A DNA stretch of 64,000 nucleotides from Eutreptiella sp. 'Long Island Sound 2002' (GCA_964036045.1 OZ038381.1:159964283-160028282), one strand, 5' to 3'; shown: positions 21,088-30,940, numbered from the stretch's first letter. A program made the numbers and translations. Notes: generated by a model not told the origin, from the letters alone.

Positions 21088-21520
21088 ACGCTGGAAAGCC
21101 TCTTTGGCGAGCGCCTCAGAGCTCTCACCTATAAGCGCATCGAAGTTATTGCGCGATATATAGTCAGACAGTTCATTTTTTATACCGGGGATATGATGAA
21201 ATGTCAACCTGAACTGGCTCAGGTAAGTCCACCACCGCTTTAGTTTTGCTTTCCCTGGCGGTGGACCCTTCTGAAAAGACTTCACAGGTTCCTGGTCACA
21301 TAGCCAGACAATAGGATTAGATCCCAGGAGTCGGGATTGTGACGAAAGCACCAACATACCGGCCAGGAGTTCCTGGTCATAGGTGCTGTAATTGGAACGC
21401 GCTTGGTTCCATTTCCAATTCCAGTGTCCTAGTGGCACCAGCCGCCACTCACTGGTAGGATAGTCATGTTTCAGCGAGCCATCACGGTTCAGTCCACTAG
21501 TACGATAATGCCAGTGGGTT
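21088..21520 (-). pseudogene. TE-B RNase H segment, out of frame with RT
   Basis: Continues the TE-B polyprotein. In the frame open at 20,947-21,438 the RNase H features YDQELLA, CDQEPV and SDYISR are visible, while the first RNase H Asp (ITDATD) is at the end of the RT frame near 21,580. A frame change lies in or near the run of C at about 21,570-21,577 (G run on the coding strand). The part of this frame below 21,083 is TE-A LTR and not TE-B. The last residues before TE-A join those of the integrase frame at 10,312. Confidence 0.7.
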
Positions 21521-23357
21521 AGTTCAGCGGGGTCAAGCTCCTGCCATTGGTAGATCGTTCCAACCCCCCTACATCAGTGGCATCAGTGATCAGGACTATC
21601 TCGCCCTTAGGGCGGGGCACTCCCAGGCAGTTGGAGGAGGCAATTTTCTTCTTCAACTCCTGGAAACATTCCTCCTCCCTGGCGGTCCACTTCCAGGGAG
21701 TAGTTTTCTTGATTAGGTCAGTGAGGGGGGCAGAGGAGTAGGTAAAGTTGTGGATGGGACGCCGATAGAAATTACAGGCGCCTACAAAACTCCTCACATC
21801 GTGTAGACCCTTCTTAGGGTCATCGCGAATCTGCATGTCCTGTAGGGGCTGCATCTTAGACGCGGCTGGTTTCCACCAGCCATACCCCACGTCGAAACCC
21901 AAATATTCCATCTCCTCTTTCATAAACTGCCATTCTTCGAGTTTGATTCGGAGATGGTTTTCTTGACAAACAATGAAAAATTCACGGAGGAGAAGGACAT
22001 GGTCCTCTTGGGTATTAGTACCCAAACTCACGTCGTCGATGTGGGCCTCCATTTCTGCACCCCAAGAAATCAACTCCTGTACTAGAGGCCTGCGCCTCAG
22101 TATGTACAAAATTTTGTTCATTAGCTCCTGGAAGAGCGCTGGGGCATTAGCGACCCCGAAAGGCATGACCTTCCACTTAAAGACACGGCCTTTAGGGGTT
22201 ATAAAAGCGAGCAGCTTCTGAGCTGCGGCGGTTAGGTCCACCTGCCAGAAACCAGAGCGTTTGTCCAATTTCTTGTACCTGCATTTGGCAATATGCTCCA
22301 GGGTATTTTCCATGTTAGGAATACTCCCTGAGTGGTTCTGGGTTTTTTTGTTGACCTCAGCATAGTCAACAACCAGTCGTAGGGCAGTCGACCCTGGTTT
22401 AGCAACCAGGAAACAGGGACTGCAGTGATGGGGGTAGTCCCCCTTCTTATATTCTTCAACGAGGCCAGCATCAATACATTCCTGGATCTGGCGCTCGATT
22501 TCTTCAACCTGTTCCTGTGGAGCAGGATAGGGACGACGCCTCACTAGCGTCTTTTCGACTTCAGGTTTCAGTTTCAGGTCCATCTGGACCAGTTTTTTAG
22601 AAGAGAGGGGGGGCGGCAAGGCGCCGAACACCTCCTCATAGGTTAGCAGCAGTTTCTTCAGTCGGGGGTCAATGTTAAGACTCTCGAGTTTCTGCAGGAA
22701 GTCCTCCTCAGCATGGAGGTTGCTCTTTCCATGTTCTTTCTTTTCCTGCCGATCAGCAGTTTCAGCAGGCACAGAACCATCGTCCCACTCAGGGGGACAT
22801 TGCCGCCCATAGTGCAGAGAGTACACTAGCGGTATCTCAGGATCAGGCAGCGTATAGGAATCATCGTCCTCCTCAGACCAGATGGAGGATTTCCAGGTCT
22901 GTCTGAGGTATTGCAGCCGCTCTTGGCGCTCAATACCTTCGGCCTTCAGGTACAACAGCCGCCCTAGTTCCTGAGTGTCATGCTCAGACAGTGGCATGTG
23001 ATTAGAAGCAGGCCGCGCCAGAGCATCAGGACTCCGGGCCACGGGTTCACCTGTGTGCATAGGCCGCATGTGTAGCACTGGTCTCCCAACATGGGGAGCG
23101 GGTTCTGAGGTCGACTCTGGATCTACCTCCTCCAGCAACAGCTGGGCTAGGAAGGCACTGTGTTTTGGGTCAACACAGCTGGGATCAGCAGCAGGGATAG
23201 TGCTGGGGATCTCAGACAGTTGGTCTTCAGCATCCTCCTTAACAGCTGCAGGTTCGGGATAGCCATCGAGAGATTCACACCCTGTAATTGTGGCAGATAG
23301 GTGCTCAGGAGATCGGTTTTTGAGATCAGAAAGGGTCAGGCCACGATTTTCAGCCAT
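21519..23357 (-). CDS. pol: TE-B reverse transcriptase part of pol (broken at the 3' end)
   Basis: 612 codons. The RT domain occupies about residues 265-480: LRLVVDYAEVNK, DKRSGFWQVDL, MPFGVANAPALFQ and the active-site motif HIDDV near 439 (His instead of the usual Tyr). The first about 200 residues are an unassigned linker shared with the duplicate at 38,930-39,340. It originally ran in the same frame from the protease/methyltransferase part; here a UAG at 23,361-23,363 (GAG in the duplicate) and a 1-base loss near 23,509 separate them. It ends early because of the frame change near 21,570. Probably inactive. Confidence 0.8.
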   Translation of the reverse strand: MAENRGLTLSDLKNRSPEHLSATITGCESLDGYPEPAAVKEDAEDQLSEIPSTIPAADPSCVDPKHSAFLAQLLLEEVDPESTSEPAPHVGRPVLHMRPMHTGEPVARSPDALARPASNHMPLSEHDTQELGRLLYLKAEGIERQERLQYLRQTWKSSIWSEEDDDSYTLPDPEIPLVYSLHYGRQCPPEWDDGSVPAETADRQEKKEHGKSNLHAEEDFLQKLESLNIDPRLKKLLLTYEEVFGALPPPLSSKKLVQMDLKLKPEVEKTLVRRRPYPAPQEQVEEIERQIQECIDAGLVEEYKKGDYPHHCSPCFLVAKPGSTALRLVVDYAEVNKKTQNHSGSIPNMENTLEHIAKCRYKKLDKRSGFWQVDLTAAAQKLLAFITPKGRVFKWKVMPFGVANAPALFQELMNKILYILRRRPLVQELISWGAEMEAHIDDVSLGTNTQEDHVLLLREFFIVCQENHLRIKLEEWQFMKEEMEYLGFDVGYGWWKPAASKMQPLQDMQIRDDPKKGLHDVRSFVGACNFYRRPIHNFTYSSAPLTDLIKKTTPWKWTAREEECFQELKKKIASSNCLGVPRPKGEIVLITDATDVGGLERSTNGRSLTPLN

Positions 23358-23380
23358 GACCTATTTCAGTAGCACCTGGT

Positions 23381-24250
23381 CTAGGTCACACAGGGGTACA
23401 GGATTGAGAGATCCATCAACGATGGATAAGAAACTGGCCCACTCAGGGGCCTGCATAGCTGTGTCTGAGTCCTCAGGCACGTAGATGGGACCGTCGGGGA
23501 GTTGCACTTTCCCACGGTCATGCGATCTAGCATACGGCGCCAGTAAGCGTGTTCACCAGAGCAGCCCCAGTCAGGGGTGCACATGACAACCCTTTCTCCC
23601 TCATAAGCGATTTTGGTTAGAACCTTCGCCAGCAGGGAGAAGAGAGGGTTAGCATACGCTAGGCCCATTGCTTTCCAGAAGAAACGCAAAGCGTTGTTTA
23701 AATGTTTCGAGCAGTACAACTGCATGATGTGCTGTTGTCGGCTCGCAAACAATTCGACCTGGATCTCATCCAGGTTTTCCTGAAGAGCCGCCCGTCCATT
23801 TTCAAGAACGTGACGGGCCAATTGGTAGTTTTCAGTACGATAGTCAGTCTTGGATGCGTAGCGCAGCCCAGACTCTTTCTCTCCTGACAGCTCCAAAGGT
23901 ACGGAGAAAAGCCAACTGCCAAAGTCGCAGTGCAAAGAATAGGGGCGCTGGAGAGACAGCATTTTTACCTGGGGGTTTCTTCGTAGGAAGTCGGTACCAA
24001 TGACGATGTCAAAGCCGTCGGTGTCCAGGACTCTGCAGTGTTGGGTCACAGTTTCGTCGCCCAAGCATATAGTCACATCGACTCCCCCCAAGGAATGGAC
24101 GGTACGCCCATCCCCTACTCTTATGGCCACGGTCTTAGTTTTCTTGAAAGTTTTTACCAGGCGCCGGGCCACTATGGAAAGTGTTGCACCGGTGTCAAGC
24201 ACCGCTCGAAAAACTTGATCCCCAATTTTCACGAGGATCCAGAAAACCAA
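23381..24250 (-). pseudogene. TE-B protease and methyltransferase-like domain, copy 1 (damaged)
   Basis: Same frame as the upstream zinc-knuckle frame, separated by UAG (24,275-24,277). The retropepsin motif LDTGATLS lies near residue 20. From about residue 160 a Dam/DIRS-like domain follows: LFASRQ, then YANPLF where the duplicate has YANPPF, then CTPDWG. A 1-base loss near 23,509 changes the frame so that the last 40 residues are aberrant, and a UAG at 23,361-23,363 closes the original frame. The duplicate at 38,855-40,231 lacks both lesions. Confidence 0.8.
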
Positions 24251-24274
24251 GTCCTCCTCTTCGGAGCCGCCCCG

Positions 24275-25000
24275 CTACTCCTCATCAGGGAACTTGACAT
24301 CCACCCCTGCAGCCATGAGGGACTTGGCCATCCAGGCCAGTCGCCTCTTCTTGGAGTTATTCCCCTCAGGGGAAGCGTTATCCCCCTGTGGGCGCTTCTT
24401 GGGGTCACCTGCGGCAGGGGGGGGAGTAGCAGCGGGCGCTGATGAGCGTCTCTGGGGGTTAGGGGGTCCACCTTTGCCACCCCCCTTGCCACCTCCTTTA
24501 CCAGCTTTATCCCCATTCGGAAGATTTCTGGTGGGTGTTTGGGTCTTCTGGCGTTCAGCCTCCTGTCGCTTGAGTTTATCACTCTCGCGTTTCTTTATGT
24601 CACATTCGTCTTCGTAGTGACGACGTTTGCCACAATAGCCACAGGTGATGGTACACCTGAAATGATCCTGATGGGTCACAGGTTTCCCATCCTTGGTATG
24701 CTGCTGTCGTTTCATCTGCAGCATACAGCTACTGCGGTGATCGCAGTCAGGGGCATGACAAGGCCCCCCCCTGTCATTGACAGATTTGCAGTAGAACAGA
24801 GGGGGTGTACCTGCATCAAGTTTAACCTCATTCATGGCACGTAGGTTACCCCTCCCTTTTGTACACCTTACCTCCTCCCTGGTTGCCGTTAGTGGGATTT
24901 TTAGGCCCTTTTCCTTCGCCACGTTTGGGGGTAGTGGTACCACCTCGACCCAAGTGCTTCTTGAGGAATTTCTCCATGTGGGAGTCATTCTCCCTCTCAA
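24275..25000 (-). CDS. TE-B nucleocapsid-like frame with CCHC zinc knuckle, copy 1
   Basis: 241 codons, overlapping the end of the main Gag frame in the +1 frame and ending in UAG before the protease. It has a Cys-rich patch (residues about 69-96) and a zinc knuckle CGYCGKRRHYEDEC (CX2CX4HX4C, near 118-133), then a Lys/Gly/Pro-rich tail. This suits RNA binding during packaging. How ribosomes enter this frame from Gag is unclear; a +1 shift or an old indel are both possible. Confidence 0.7.
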   Translation of the reverse strand: MRGRMTPTWRNSSRSTWVEVVPLPPNVAKEKGLKIPLTATREEVRCTKGRGNLRAMNEVKLDAGTPPLFYCKSVNDRGGPCHAPDCDHRSSCMLQMKRQQHTKDGKPVTHQDHFRCTITCGYCGKRRHYEDECDIKKRESDKLKRQEAERQKTQTPTRNLPNGDKAGKGGGKGGGKGGPPNPQRRSSAPAATPPPAAGDPKKRPQGDNASPEGNNSKKRRLAWMAKSLMAAGVDVKFPDEE

Positions 25001-25928
25001 GAGCTAGCTCAATCAGCAGGTCCACCAGTTCGTCGTACGAGTGGGTCCGGCTTTTCCTCTCTGAGGTAGCGCGGCAGTCATCCCACGTACGTGAAGAGAT
25101 CTTACTCATGAGCCACAGGTGGGGCTCATTGGCTCCGTGGGAGCCCACGTTCATCCGTGAAAACAGATACTCCACGTCGCACAGGTATTCAGAGACTCGC
25201 GCAGCGGAAGGAAACTCAGGCAGCATAGGTAGCTCCTCTATCTGTGTGCGCACACTGAGGTCATTCTCATAGACTGGGAATGTTTTCTCCAATCTCTGGA
25301 GTACCTCTACCCAGGTTGAACAGGTTTTCACAATCTGTTTCACCTGTTTTTGCAAAAATTTCTTTTTGCAGGAGCGTTTCAGCAACGAGTATTTGGTGGC
25401 CGCATCCACATGGGATTGGCCAGTGAGCAAAAGAAACTCAGCAAATTCTTCTGCCCATTCAGGCAGATTTTTCGGGTCGAACTCCTGCAGTTCTAGCTGG
25501 ATGTTCGCCTGGGCAATAGGTCTGCCCATCTTTCCCCCCCCCGGGGTTAGGCCAGAAGGAGAAGGAGATACGCCGTCAAGAGGTGCCAGGGCTGACAGCC
25601 CTCTTTTCTCAGTCTCCATCACCGGCACGTCCTGTAGTTCAGTAATAGGGACTGTCCTGGCGCGAGGATGAAAAGGGCTGGGGCAAGTGACCTTGGGTAG
25701 CAACCTGGACACCCTTGATCTTTTGAGATCATCAGCCAACGTGCTCAATGCAGGTGAAGGTGAGAGTAACGCTGGCTTGGGTAAGGGTTCAGTGATGCCC
25801 AATTTAGCCTTGACAGCCTCTGACAGAGCTGTCACATCCGGGCTTTCCGATCCGGATAGAAGTTTGGCCAAAGGTTCGGCCGTACGATGCAGAGCCCCAT
25901 GAGTGGGCTCTGGGCGAAGAGGATCCAT
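24846..25928 (-). CDS. gag: TE-B Gag main frame, copy 1
   Basis: 360 codons ending in UAA. Position and character (helical middle region with EWAEEFAEFLLL and PHLWLMSKISSRTW, basic Gly-rich end) fit the capsid part of Gag. It is preceded in the same frame by a 162-codon open segment (25,977-26,465) with a UGA between them in both duplicates. The ATG at 25,928 may thus be the real start or the remnant of a longer Gag. Confidence 0.65.
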   Translation of the reverse strand: MDPLRPEPTHGALHRTAEPLAKLLSGSESPDVTALSEAVKAKLGITEPLPKPALLSPSPALSTLADDLKRSRVSRLLPKVTCPSPFHPRARTVPITELQDVPVMETEKRGLSALAPLDGVSPSPSGLTPGGGKMGRPIAQANIQLELQEFDPKNLPEWAEEFAEFLLLTGQSHVDAATKYSLLKRSCKKKFLQKQVKQIVKTCSTWVEVLQRLEKTFPVYENDLSVRTQIEELPMLPEFPSAARVSEYLCDVEYLFSRMNVGSHGANEPHLWLMSKISSRTWDDCRATSERKSRTHSYDELVDLLIELALERENDSHMEKFLKKHLGRGGTTTPKRGEGKGPKNPTNGNQGGGKVYKREG

Positions 25929-25976
25929 TATCGGTAGGTCTGGATGCCTTGCTCTCGGGTGCTCTTGTACTCTCGG

Positions 25977-26465
25977 TCATCTCGGTAGTGATATTTTGTC
26001 CGCCATGTCTGTAGATGGCCCAAAATAGAGGAAGAAGCCCATTTCAGTTTGGGGCGGCGACCCGAGAGCATCAAGAGGTATTTCTCCATCTTCTTCTATG
26101 GTGGACTTGTGGTACTCTTCGTGGAGCATGAACTGGTCCATCCTCCTTCGTAGGTCCTCTTGTTCTTCAGGACCACCTCCAAGTACGGTAGAAGACGAGG
26201 ACAGACAAGCCGACCGGGCGATGGAAGCTTCGACACGCCTGCGGAGCCTTTGTAGGCTGTCTTCACCATGGGCCGCTAAGGTTTCCATGGTTAATGGGAT
26301 TGTTCTGGGCGGATTTAGTTCGGCCCTTCTGTGCTCTGGATCTTCCTGAGACCCTGATGCTGCTCTGAGTGGCCGTTCACTCTTTGGGTGGGCTACACTG
26401 CCATGTTGCACTTGTACACTTCTGATCGGCCAGGTTCGGGAGGACAGTTGAGTGGACATGTTCAA
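25977..26465 (-). CDS. TE-B N-terminal Gag-like frame, copy 1
   Basis: About 162 codons between the primer-binding site and main Gag, same frame as main Gag but closed by UGA (25,977-25,979). Charged and helical (SLQRLRRRVEAS; EEQEDLRRRMDQF), with no named domain. The duplicate (41,958-42,446) has the same UGA, so that stop predates the duplication or is functional. Confidence 0.45.
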   Translation of the reverse strand: MNMSTQLSSRTWPIRSVQVQHGSVAHPKSERPLRAASGSQEDPEHRRAELNPPRTIPLTMETLAAHGEDSLQRLRRRVEASIARSACLSSSSTVLGGGPEEQEDLRRRMDQFMLHEEYHKSTIEEDGEIPLDALGSPPQTEMGFFLYFGPSTDMADKISLPR

Positions 26466-26530
26466 TGTGCTTTTCAGTGTGCTTTTCTTGTGCTTCTGAA
26501 CAGAGTCGGTTTGAAAGGTTCTCAGGGTTT

Positions 26531-26543
26531 GCCTCTGCTACCA
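26531..26543 (-). promoter_or_regulatory. TE-B primer-binding site, copy 1
   Basis: TGGTAGCAGAGGC on the minus strand abuts the inner edge of the 5' LTR (one base overlaps if the LTR ends in CT). It is identical to the TE-A site and complementary to initiator tRNA-Met. Confidence 0.8.
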
Positions 26544-27253
26544 GAAAGATGTCCTTGATTAGTGCCCTATAGATTTTGATGAAATCCTGCAGGTTTTTGA
26601 TGGTGAAATCTCAAAACCAAAGGAGCAAGTAGAGCAAGAACAGGATGTGGATCGAATCAATGAATAGTTTGAAATCCAGTGTAACAGAGAAGGGCTGCAG
26701 ATAGACAAAGCAGGTATAGATGCAAAGATTCAATCACAGATGGATAAAACAAAAGACCTTATGTGAAAACTGGCCTGACTCTAGGCTCCGAGGTAGCATC
26801 AAGCACTTCATGTGCACTCTTTTGGATGAAATGGTGTTGGTTAGGAATATGGGGCAAAGGAGTTAGGCCAGACACAGATTATCACTTGGGCAAGCAACTG
26901 AATTGAGAAACAGTTAAAACGTAGAACCACATTAAGTGGTAGTAACAATTGAGTATAGGGGTCTTGGGGTGGGAGACCACTAGGCTTAACCTTGAAGGCC
27001 TAAAGCATGAAATGCCTATTTTATTCCGGTATATCCTCCATGAAGGAAGATACCTCCGCTCAGTTGAGTGGTAGAGGTGAACTTCATGGGGGGCTAGGGT
27101 TATAACCCTAGTTACTTTGAGAAAGTGTACTCAAAGCTTCAAAAGAGTGACAAAAATACTTAAGTTAGTCTTAGCATCAACAAAAGGGTTTTAAAGGGGG
27201 CTTGGCGTGGATCAAGCCCTCCAAGAAAGACAAGGCAGTGACTTTTTCCTACT
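26543..27253 (-). repeat. TE-B 5' LTR, copy 1
   Basis: 711 bp, with the same ends as 5,127-5,837, followed by ACAAG (27,254-27,258). It contains the same tRNA-like patch (about 27,055-27,120). It is repeated at 42,524-43,234 by the tandem duplication. Confidence 0.85.
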
Positions 27254-27258
27254 ACAAG

Positions 27259-27727
27259 TGAACACCTGACTGGACTGGACAACTGAAATCCGACTAACTA
27301 TCTGTCATTTGACAGTCTAAAAGAAACTGGGAGAAGGCCATGAGTATCCAAAAAAAAAACTTCACACTCACAGAATGGCTGCAGACAAACAGTGCTCAAC
27401 TTAGGGGAAGAGCTAGCTGTCCTGTCAAGCGGTTTGCTGGCTTCCGGCTTACCCACGTCTGGTCAAGCTCACGCAACTCAATCTGCAGGTTTTCAGCCGG
27501 CTTGGCAAGGCCAGGAGGATTGAGACCACGGTTACCAGGCCTGAAGCACGCTGAGCATCAGTCACCCTAGCCCACGTGCTCACTGAAGAAGTGGCAGCTG
27601 GGATGATTGGAGGCCCTGGGCCAGACCTCTGGAGACACACAGGCAGGTTGGTATCTGGGGAACTCTGGGAGACTCATCCCGAAACCCCAAAAGTGACACA
27701 GGCCAATCACGAGGCTTACGTAGCACA
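27259..27727. other. Spacer between TE-B and TE-C, copy 1
   Basis: 469 bases of former target DNA containing an A10 run near 27,350. No gene is supported. Repeated at 43,240-43,707. Confidence 0.6.
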
Positions 27728-30145
27728 CCGGTTCGGACCCCCGTGGCCATCTTTGGCTCACTTGGGGTGTGTATCTATGTGCCGGCAGGCCGCCATTGGC
27801 TGATATCATACTCTCCCATCCACCTGACCTAACCTGATGTGATAGTGTGATAGGTTTGGCCATTCCAGCTATGAGCGGCCATATTCAATACCGAGGCGCC
27901 ACCGGCTGAGATTTATATATCGAAATGTCAGGAATCAACAGGGTTTTTTTATCACAATGTTTCCGTAATTTTTCGGCTATCCGTTCTGATGGTCAATGTA
28001 TCGGCGACTGTCAGTTGGCTCGCGATTTTGCGGTAACCGACTGGTTAACTGTTATTTCCAGATATTTTGGCGGAAACCCCGATGAAGGGTCAGATTTCAT
28101 CAGTAACGGGTTCGTTGCTTCCGCAATTTTCCTGTTATACACCCGCAAAAATTAATCCGATTTCTTGCCAGACATTCAGAATCGGATTTTCGACTTCGAG
28201 ATCGCCGCACTTGATATGATGAATTTAGAGTGGTCCTACATTTTTCCCCGATCACGAATCAACCTTACTTTGGTTATCTCCTTCGTTTTTCTTGGAGATA
28301 TAGGCGAAACAAAATTGATTCGTAAGGCCACTTTGAAAGGTCATATCTCCAGCCTACGGCGAGGAATACCAATTTCGAGAATTGGGTTGGAACCACCTTG
28401 GTCTCAACTTAATTTAGGAAGCATCAAACGTCTTTGATGTGTACACATGCCCGGTGTAGCATGGAATGAGGGTCAAGAGGGTAGAAAGTGATATATACCT
28501 CTTGGACCATGCAACCGAATGTTTTAATGCGACTTTCGAGTGTACCGCATGAGGGTTGGTGTTGCATAGAAACTTTCCTTGGGTTCCTACATATTTTTAA
28601 CGTGAAGTTATGTCCATGGCGGGGCATGGCATACCATGGTGGGAGCCACCTTTTAAGGGTATGTGTTATATGCATGGTATGTGCTTCGCTATGCTCACGC
28701 CCATGTCATATATCTCCGTTTGTAGGAAGATATGTGGAGTCATACGTGGCAAGGGCTTCGCCCATGTCCCAATGGCGAGCTCCATAGCGCTAGACTATGT
28801 CTACCGCACATATAGTGCATGTGGAAAGGCTTACGGAGCGACCCACAAGCGCCACTATCAATTTTCCCATTTTCATGGTGCGTGTTGGGAGGAGGATCGA
28901 AGGTGCCCCCATGCGTGCATGTGGGGATCCAAGTAGGGGGATTGTTCGCAAATGGTCCCAAGCAATTGTGTTTTGAACCATATGTTGATACCATGGGTGA
29001 GCGAAGTTATATACTATTGTGATTACTTTGAATTTGGCATTATTTGCATGTTTTTGACCTCATTTTATGCTCATTTTTGTATTTTATGTGCTCAACTGGT
29101 CGGCTAACAGTAAAGTGCCTAGAGATCCGTGAACTATGGTATGTTGCTTTTATGTTGGCATATGCTTCGGTGTTGCACCTCACCATATGCCGGATCACGT
29201 GGTCACTTTGGCGTGGCACACGAGGCCTCACAAAATTAGTTCTCAAATTCATGAGTTGACTTGTGAAGCATGGCAGGTATATATCTGGAGGGATTTGGGA
29301 GCCAATGATAGAATATTCTTGGGCATGGACGTTTGGTCTATATAACCCTTGTATATTACTTTCCGGTTTGACACATGCATGGAGCATATGAACATTTGCC
29401 GTATGTATTTTTGAGTATATAATTAAATTTTGGGCACTAGGGTGTGATTTGCCTGATTTTGCTATGTTATGAGGTCATCTGCATGGGGCAATTCTCCAAG
29501 CCCAATCAACTCCAAGTCCAACCAAGGTTATGTCAGGGTAGGGCATGGTCCTGGATGCCACTCTAGGCCATGACACGCCACCTCCCCTTTTGGGCTTGAA
29601 TTTAGAGGCTGGGGAGGGAACACATGTTTGGGGTTAGTGTAGTGACTTTTGACACATGGCATTTAGCCATCTTATTTGACTTGGTTCAGGGCATCATGTT
29701 GGCGAGTCAAGGGAAGGTCCTGAGTCCAGGGAATGAGGGGTCTATGGCTGTGGTTGTGTATGTTTCCATCTTCCCCCAATTATGCTTGATATGTGTACAT
29801 ATGCCAATTTCAGGGCTTCTTCTTTGGTGCAATTCTTGTACATGCCCAACGCCTGTGTCTCCGTGTGCACCGTGAGACAACCGGCGTATTGAAGGGAGTT
29901 GTTGAGTGTCAACGCGGGACCTCAAACACCCTTGGAAGCCCTCAGTGTGGATTGATTGGATTTGTATTGTACTTGGGAGTTGGTTATTGCAAGGGATCAG
30001 GGTTTGTGTGAAGGAGCCTATTTTACTTTTTTTTGTGGGAAATTGTGCAGGATAGGGCAAGATCATGCAGAACCTGGTGAGAAGCAAGACCATGGGAGTG
30101 ACGGGAAATGGTGGAAGGGGTACAGCAGGGGCCGGTCCTGGTAGG
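27728..30145 (+). repeat. TE-C 5' LTR, copy 1
   Basis: Matches 43,708-46,123 and the 3' LTR pieces at 38,606-38,929, 54,584-55,765 and 59,068-60,297. The left edge is set where 5' and 3' copies begin to agree (CCGGTTCGGACC), the right edge by loss of agreement shortly before the primer site. Ends are not TG...CA and I find no target duplication, so the edges are uncertain by several bases. The length is large for this group. It includes the first Gag codons. Confidence 0.75.
29339..29345 (+). promoter_or_regulatory. TATA box candidate in TE-C LTR
   Basis: TATATAA in the context GGTCTATATAACCC, about 0.8 kb before the inner LTR edge. It is retained in the other LTR copies at 45,317-45,323 and 59,491-59,497. 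A reasonable RNA polymerase II promoter on the coding strand; not proven. Confidence 0.5.
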
Positions 30146-30940
30146 GACCTTCTTTATGGTAGCAGAGGAGTACCTGCCCCCTATCGCCGCACCGGGGACT
30201 TGGGCTCTCATGAGCCCTGCCCAAGGACGCCCCGAGTGCAGATCGTGGAGTCCGTCGAGTCGACGCCGGACTGGGAAGCCCGAGGAGAGCGAAGATGCTC
30301 AGAACGGAGAGCCCTTGCAGGACATGGGCTAGACATGGAGGACCTGGCCTCCATGTGTGAAAGGCAATGCCGCAAGGCTTGCAATCTCCGCTCCGCTGCG
30401 GAGGAGTTGGAGGAGACTGGTAGCAACGGCAGAGCCCGGCGTTACCGGAAGCGCGGGTCCCCAAACCCCGCGGCGGAAGCCAGGGCGATGGAGATGGATC
30501 CCAGCCCGGTCAGGCTGTGGTCAGTTGCAGATTCCGAAGGGCACTCCGAGGGCTATCGGACCGCTTACCCTTCGGAGTCGGAGGAGATGGCCAGACCGCC
30601 CACAAGGGCGAACACGGCCCCAGAACCCAGCCTGGAGCATGACGCCGAGGCGTTGGAGAGGCCTGCCAGAGCCAGAACGGCGCCTGTGGCCCGGCACACG
30701 GAGCCAACGCGGGATAACATGGGCGACACACCCATGGCGGAGGAGTCCGAGGCGCCGGGAACCGTGGGATGCGCCGGATCAGGTGGAAAGCACGTTGACT
30801 GCCACTGCGAGCACGTATCCTTCCTCATCGGCAAGTATCCAAAGATGGGGATGGACGCCATCGTGCAGCACCTCGACCGCCTGGACAACGCGAAGGACGG
30901 CCTAGAGGAGGACGTCACGGGGATCCTGGATGACCAGTAG
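30065..30940 (+). CDS. gag: TE-C Gag N-terminal frame, copy 1
   Basis: 291 codons closed by UAG (30,938-30,940). The ATG lies inside the LTR about 80 bases from its inner edge, and the frame crosses the primer-binding site, read as Tyr-Gly-Ser-Arg-Gly-Val. The first ATG after the primer site in this frame is at 30,335. It has a Cys-containing stretch (MCERQCRKAC) and a helical end. After the UAG the same frame stays open to 31,159 and encodes a charged coiled-coil-like segment (AELRAEQDRYREKLEMALQK), so the UAG interrupts one protein. The duplicate (46,043-46,918) has the same stop. Confidence 0.6.
   Translation: MQNLVRSKTMGVTGNGGRGTAGAGPGRDLLYGSRGVPAPYRRTGDLGSHEPCPRTPRVQIVESVESTPDWEARGERRCSERRALAGHGLDMEDLASMCERQCRKACNLRSAAEELEETGSNGRARRYRKRGSPNPAAEARAMEMDPSPVRLWSVADSEGHSEGYRTAYPSESEEMARPPTRANTAPEPSLEHDAEALERPARARTAPVARHTEPTRDNMGDTPMAEESEAPGTVGCAGSGGKHVDCHCEHVSFLIGKYPKMGMDAIVQHLDRLDNAKDGLEEDVTGILDDQ
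30157..30168 (+). promoter_or_regulatory. TE-C primer-binding site, copy 1
   Basis: TGGTAGCAGAGG lies about 11 bases after the inner LTR edge and pairs with initiator tRNA-Met, as in TE-A and TE-B. It sits inside the Gag reading frame. The duplicate site is at 46,135-46,146. Confidence 0.8.

Larger units (their letters stand above)
5127..27253 (-). mobile_element. TE-B: Ty3/gypsy-type LTR retrotransposon, split by TE-A
   Basis: A 711-bp LTR lies at each end (5,127-5,837 and 26,543-27,253), flanked on the outside by the same five bases ACAAG (5,122-5,126 and 27,254-27,258), as expected of one insertion. In minus-strand order it carries a primer-binding site, Gag parts, a zinc knuckle, protease with a methyltransferase-like domain, reverse transcriptase, RNase H, integrase and chromodomain. 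TE-A is inserted between the RNase H and integrase parts. Without TE-A it is about 11.35 kb. The LTRs differ by several percent by eye and the frames carry lesions, so it is older than TE-A and probably dead. Confidence 0.8.
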
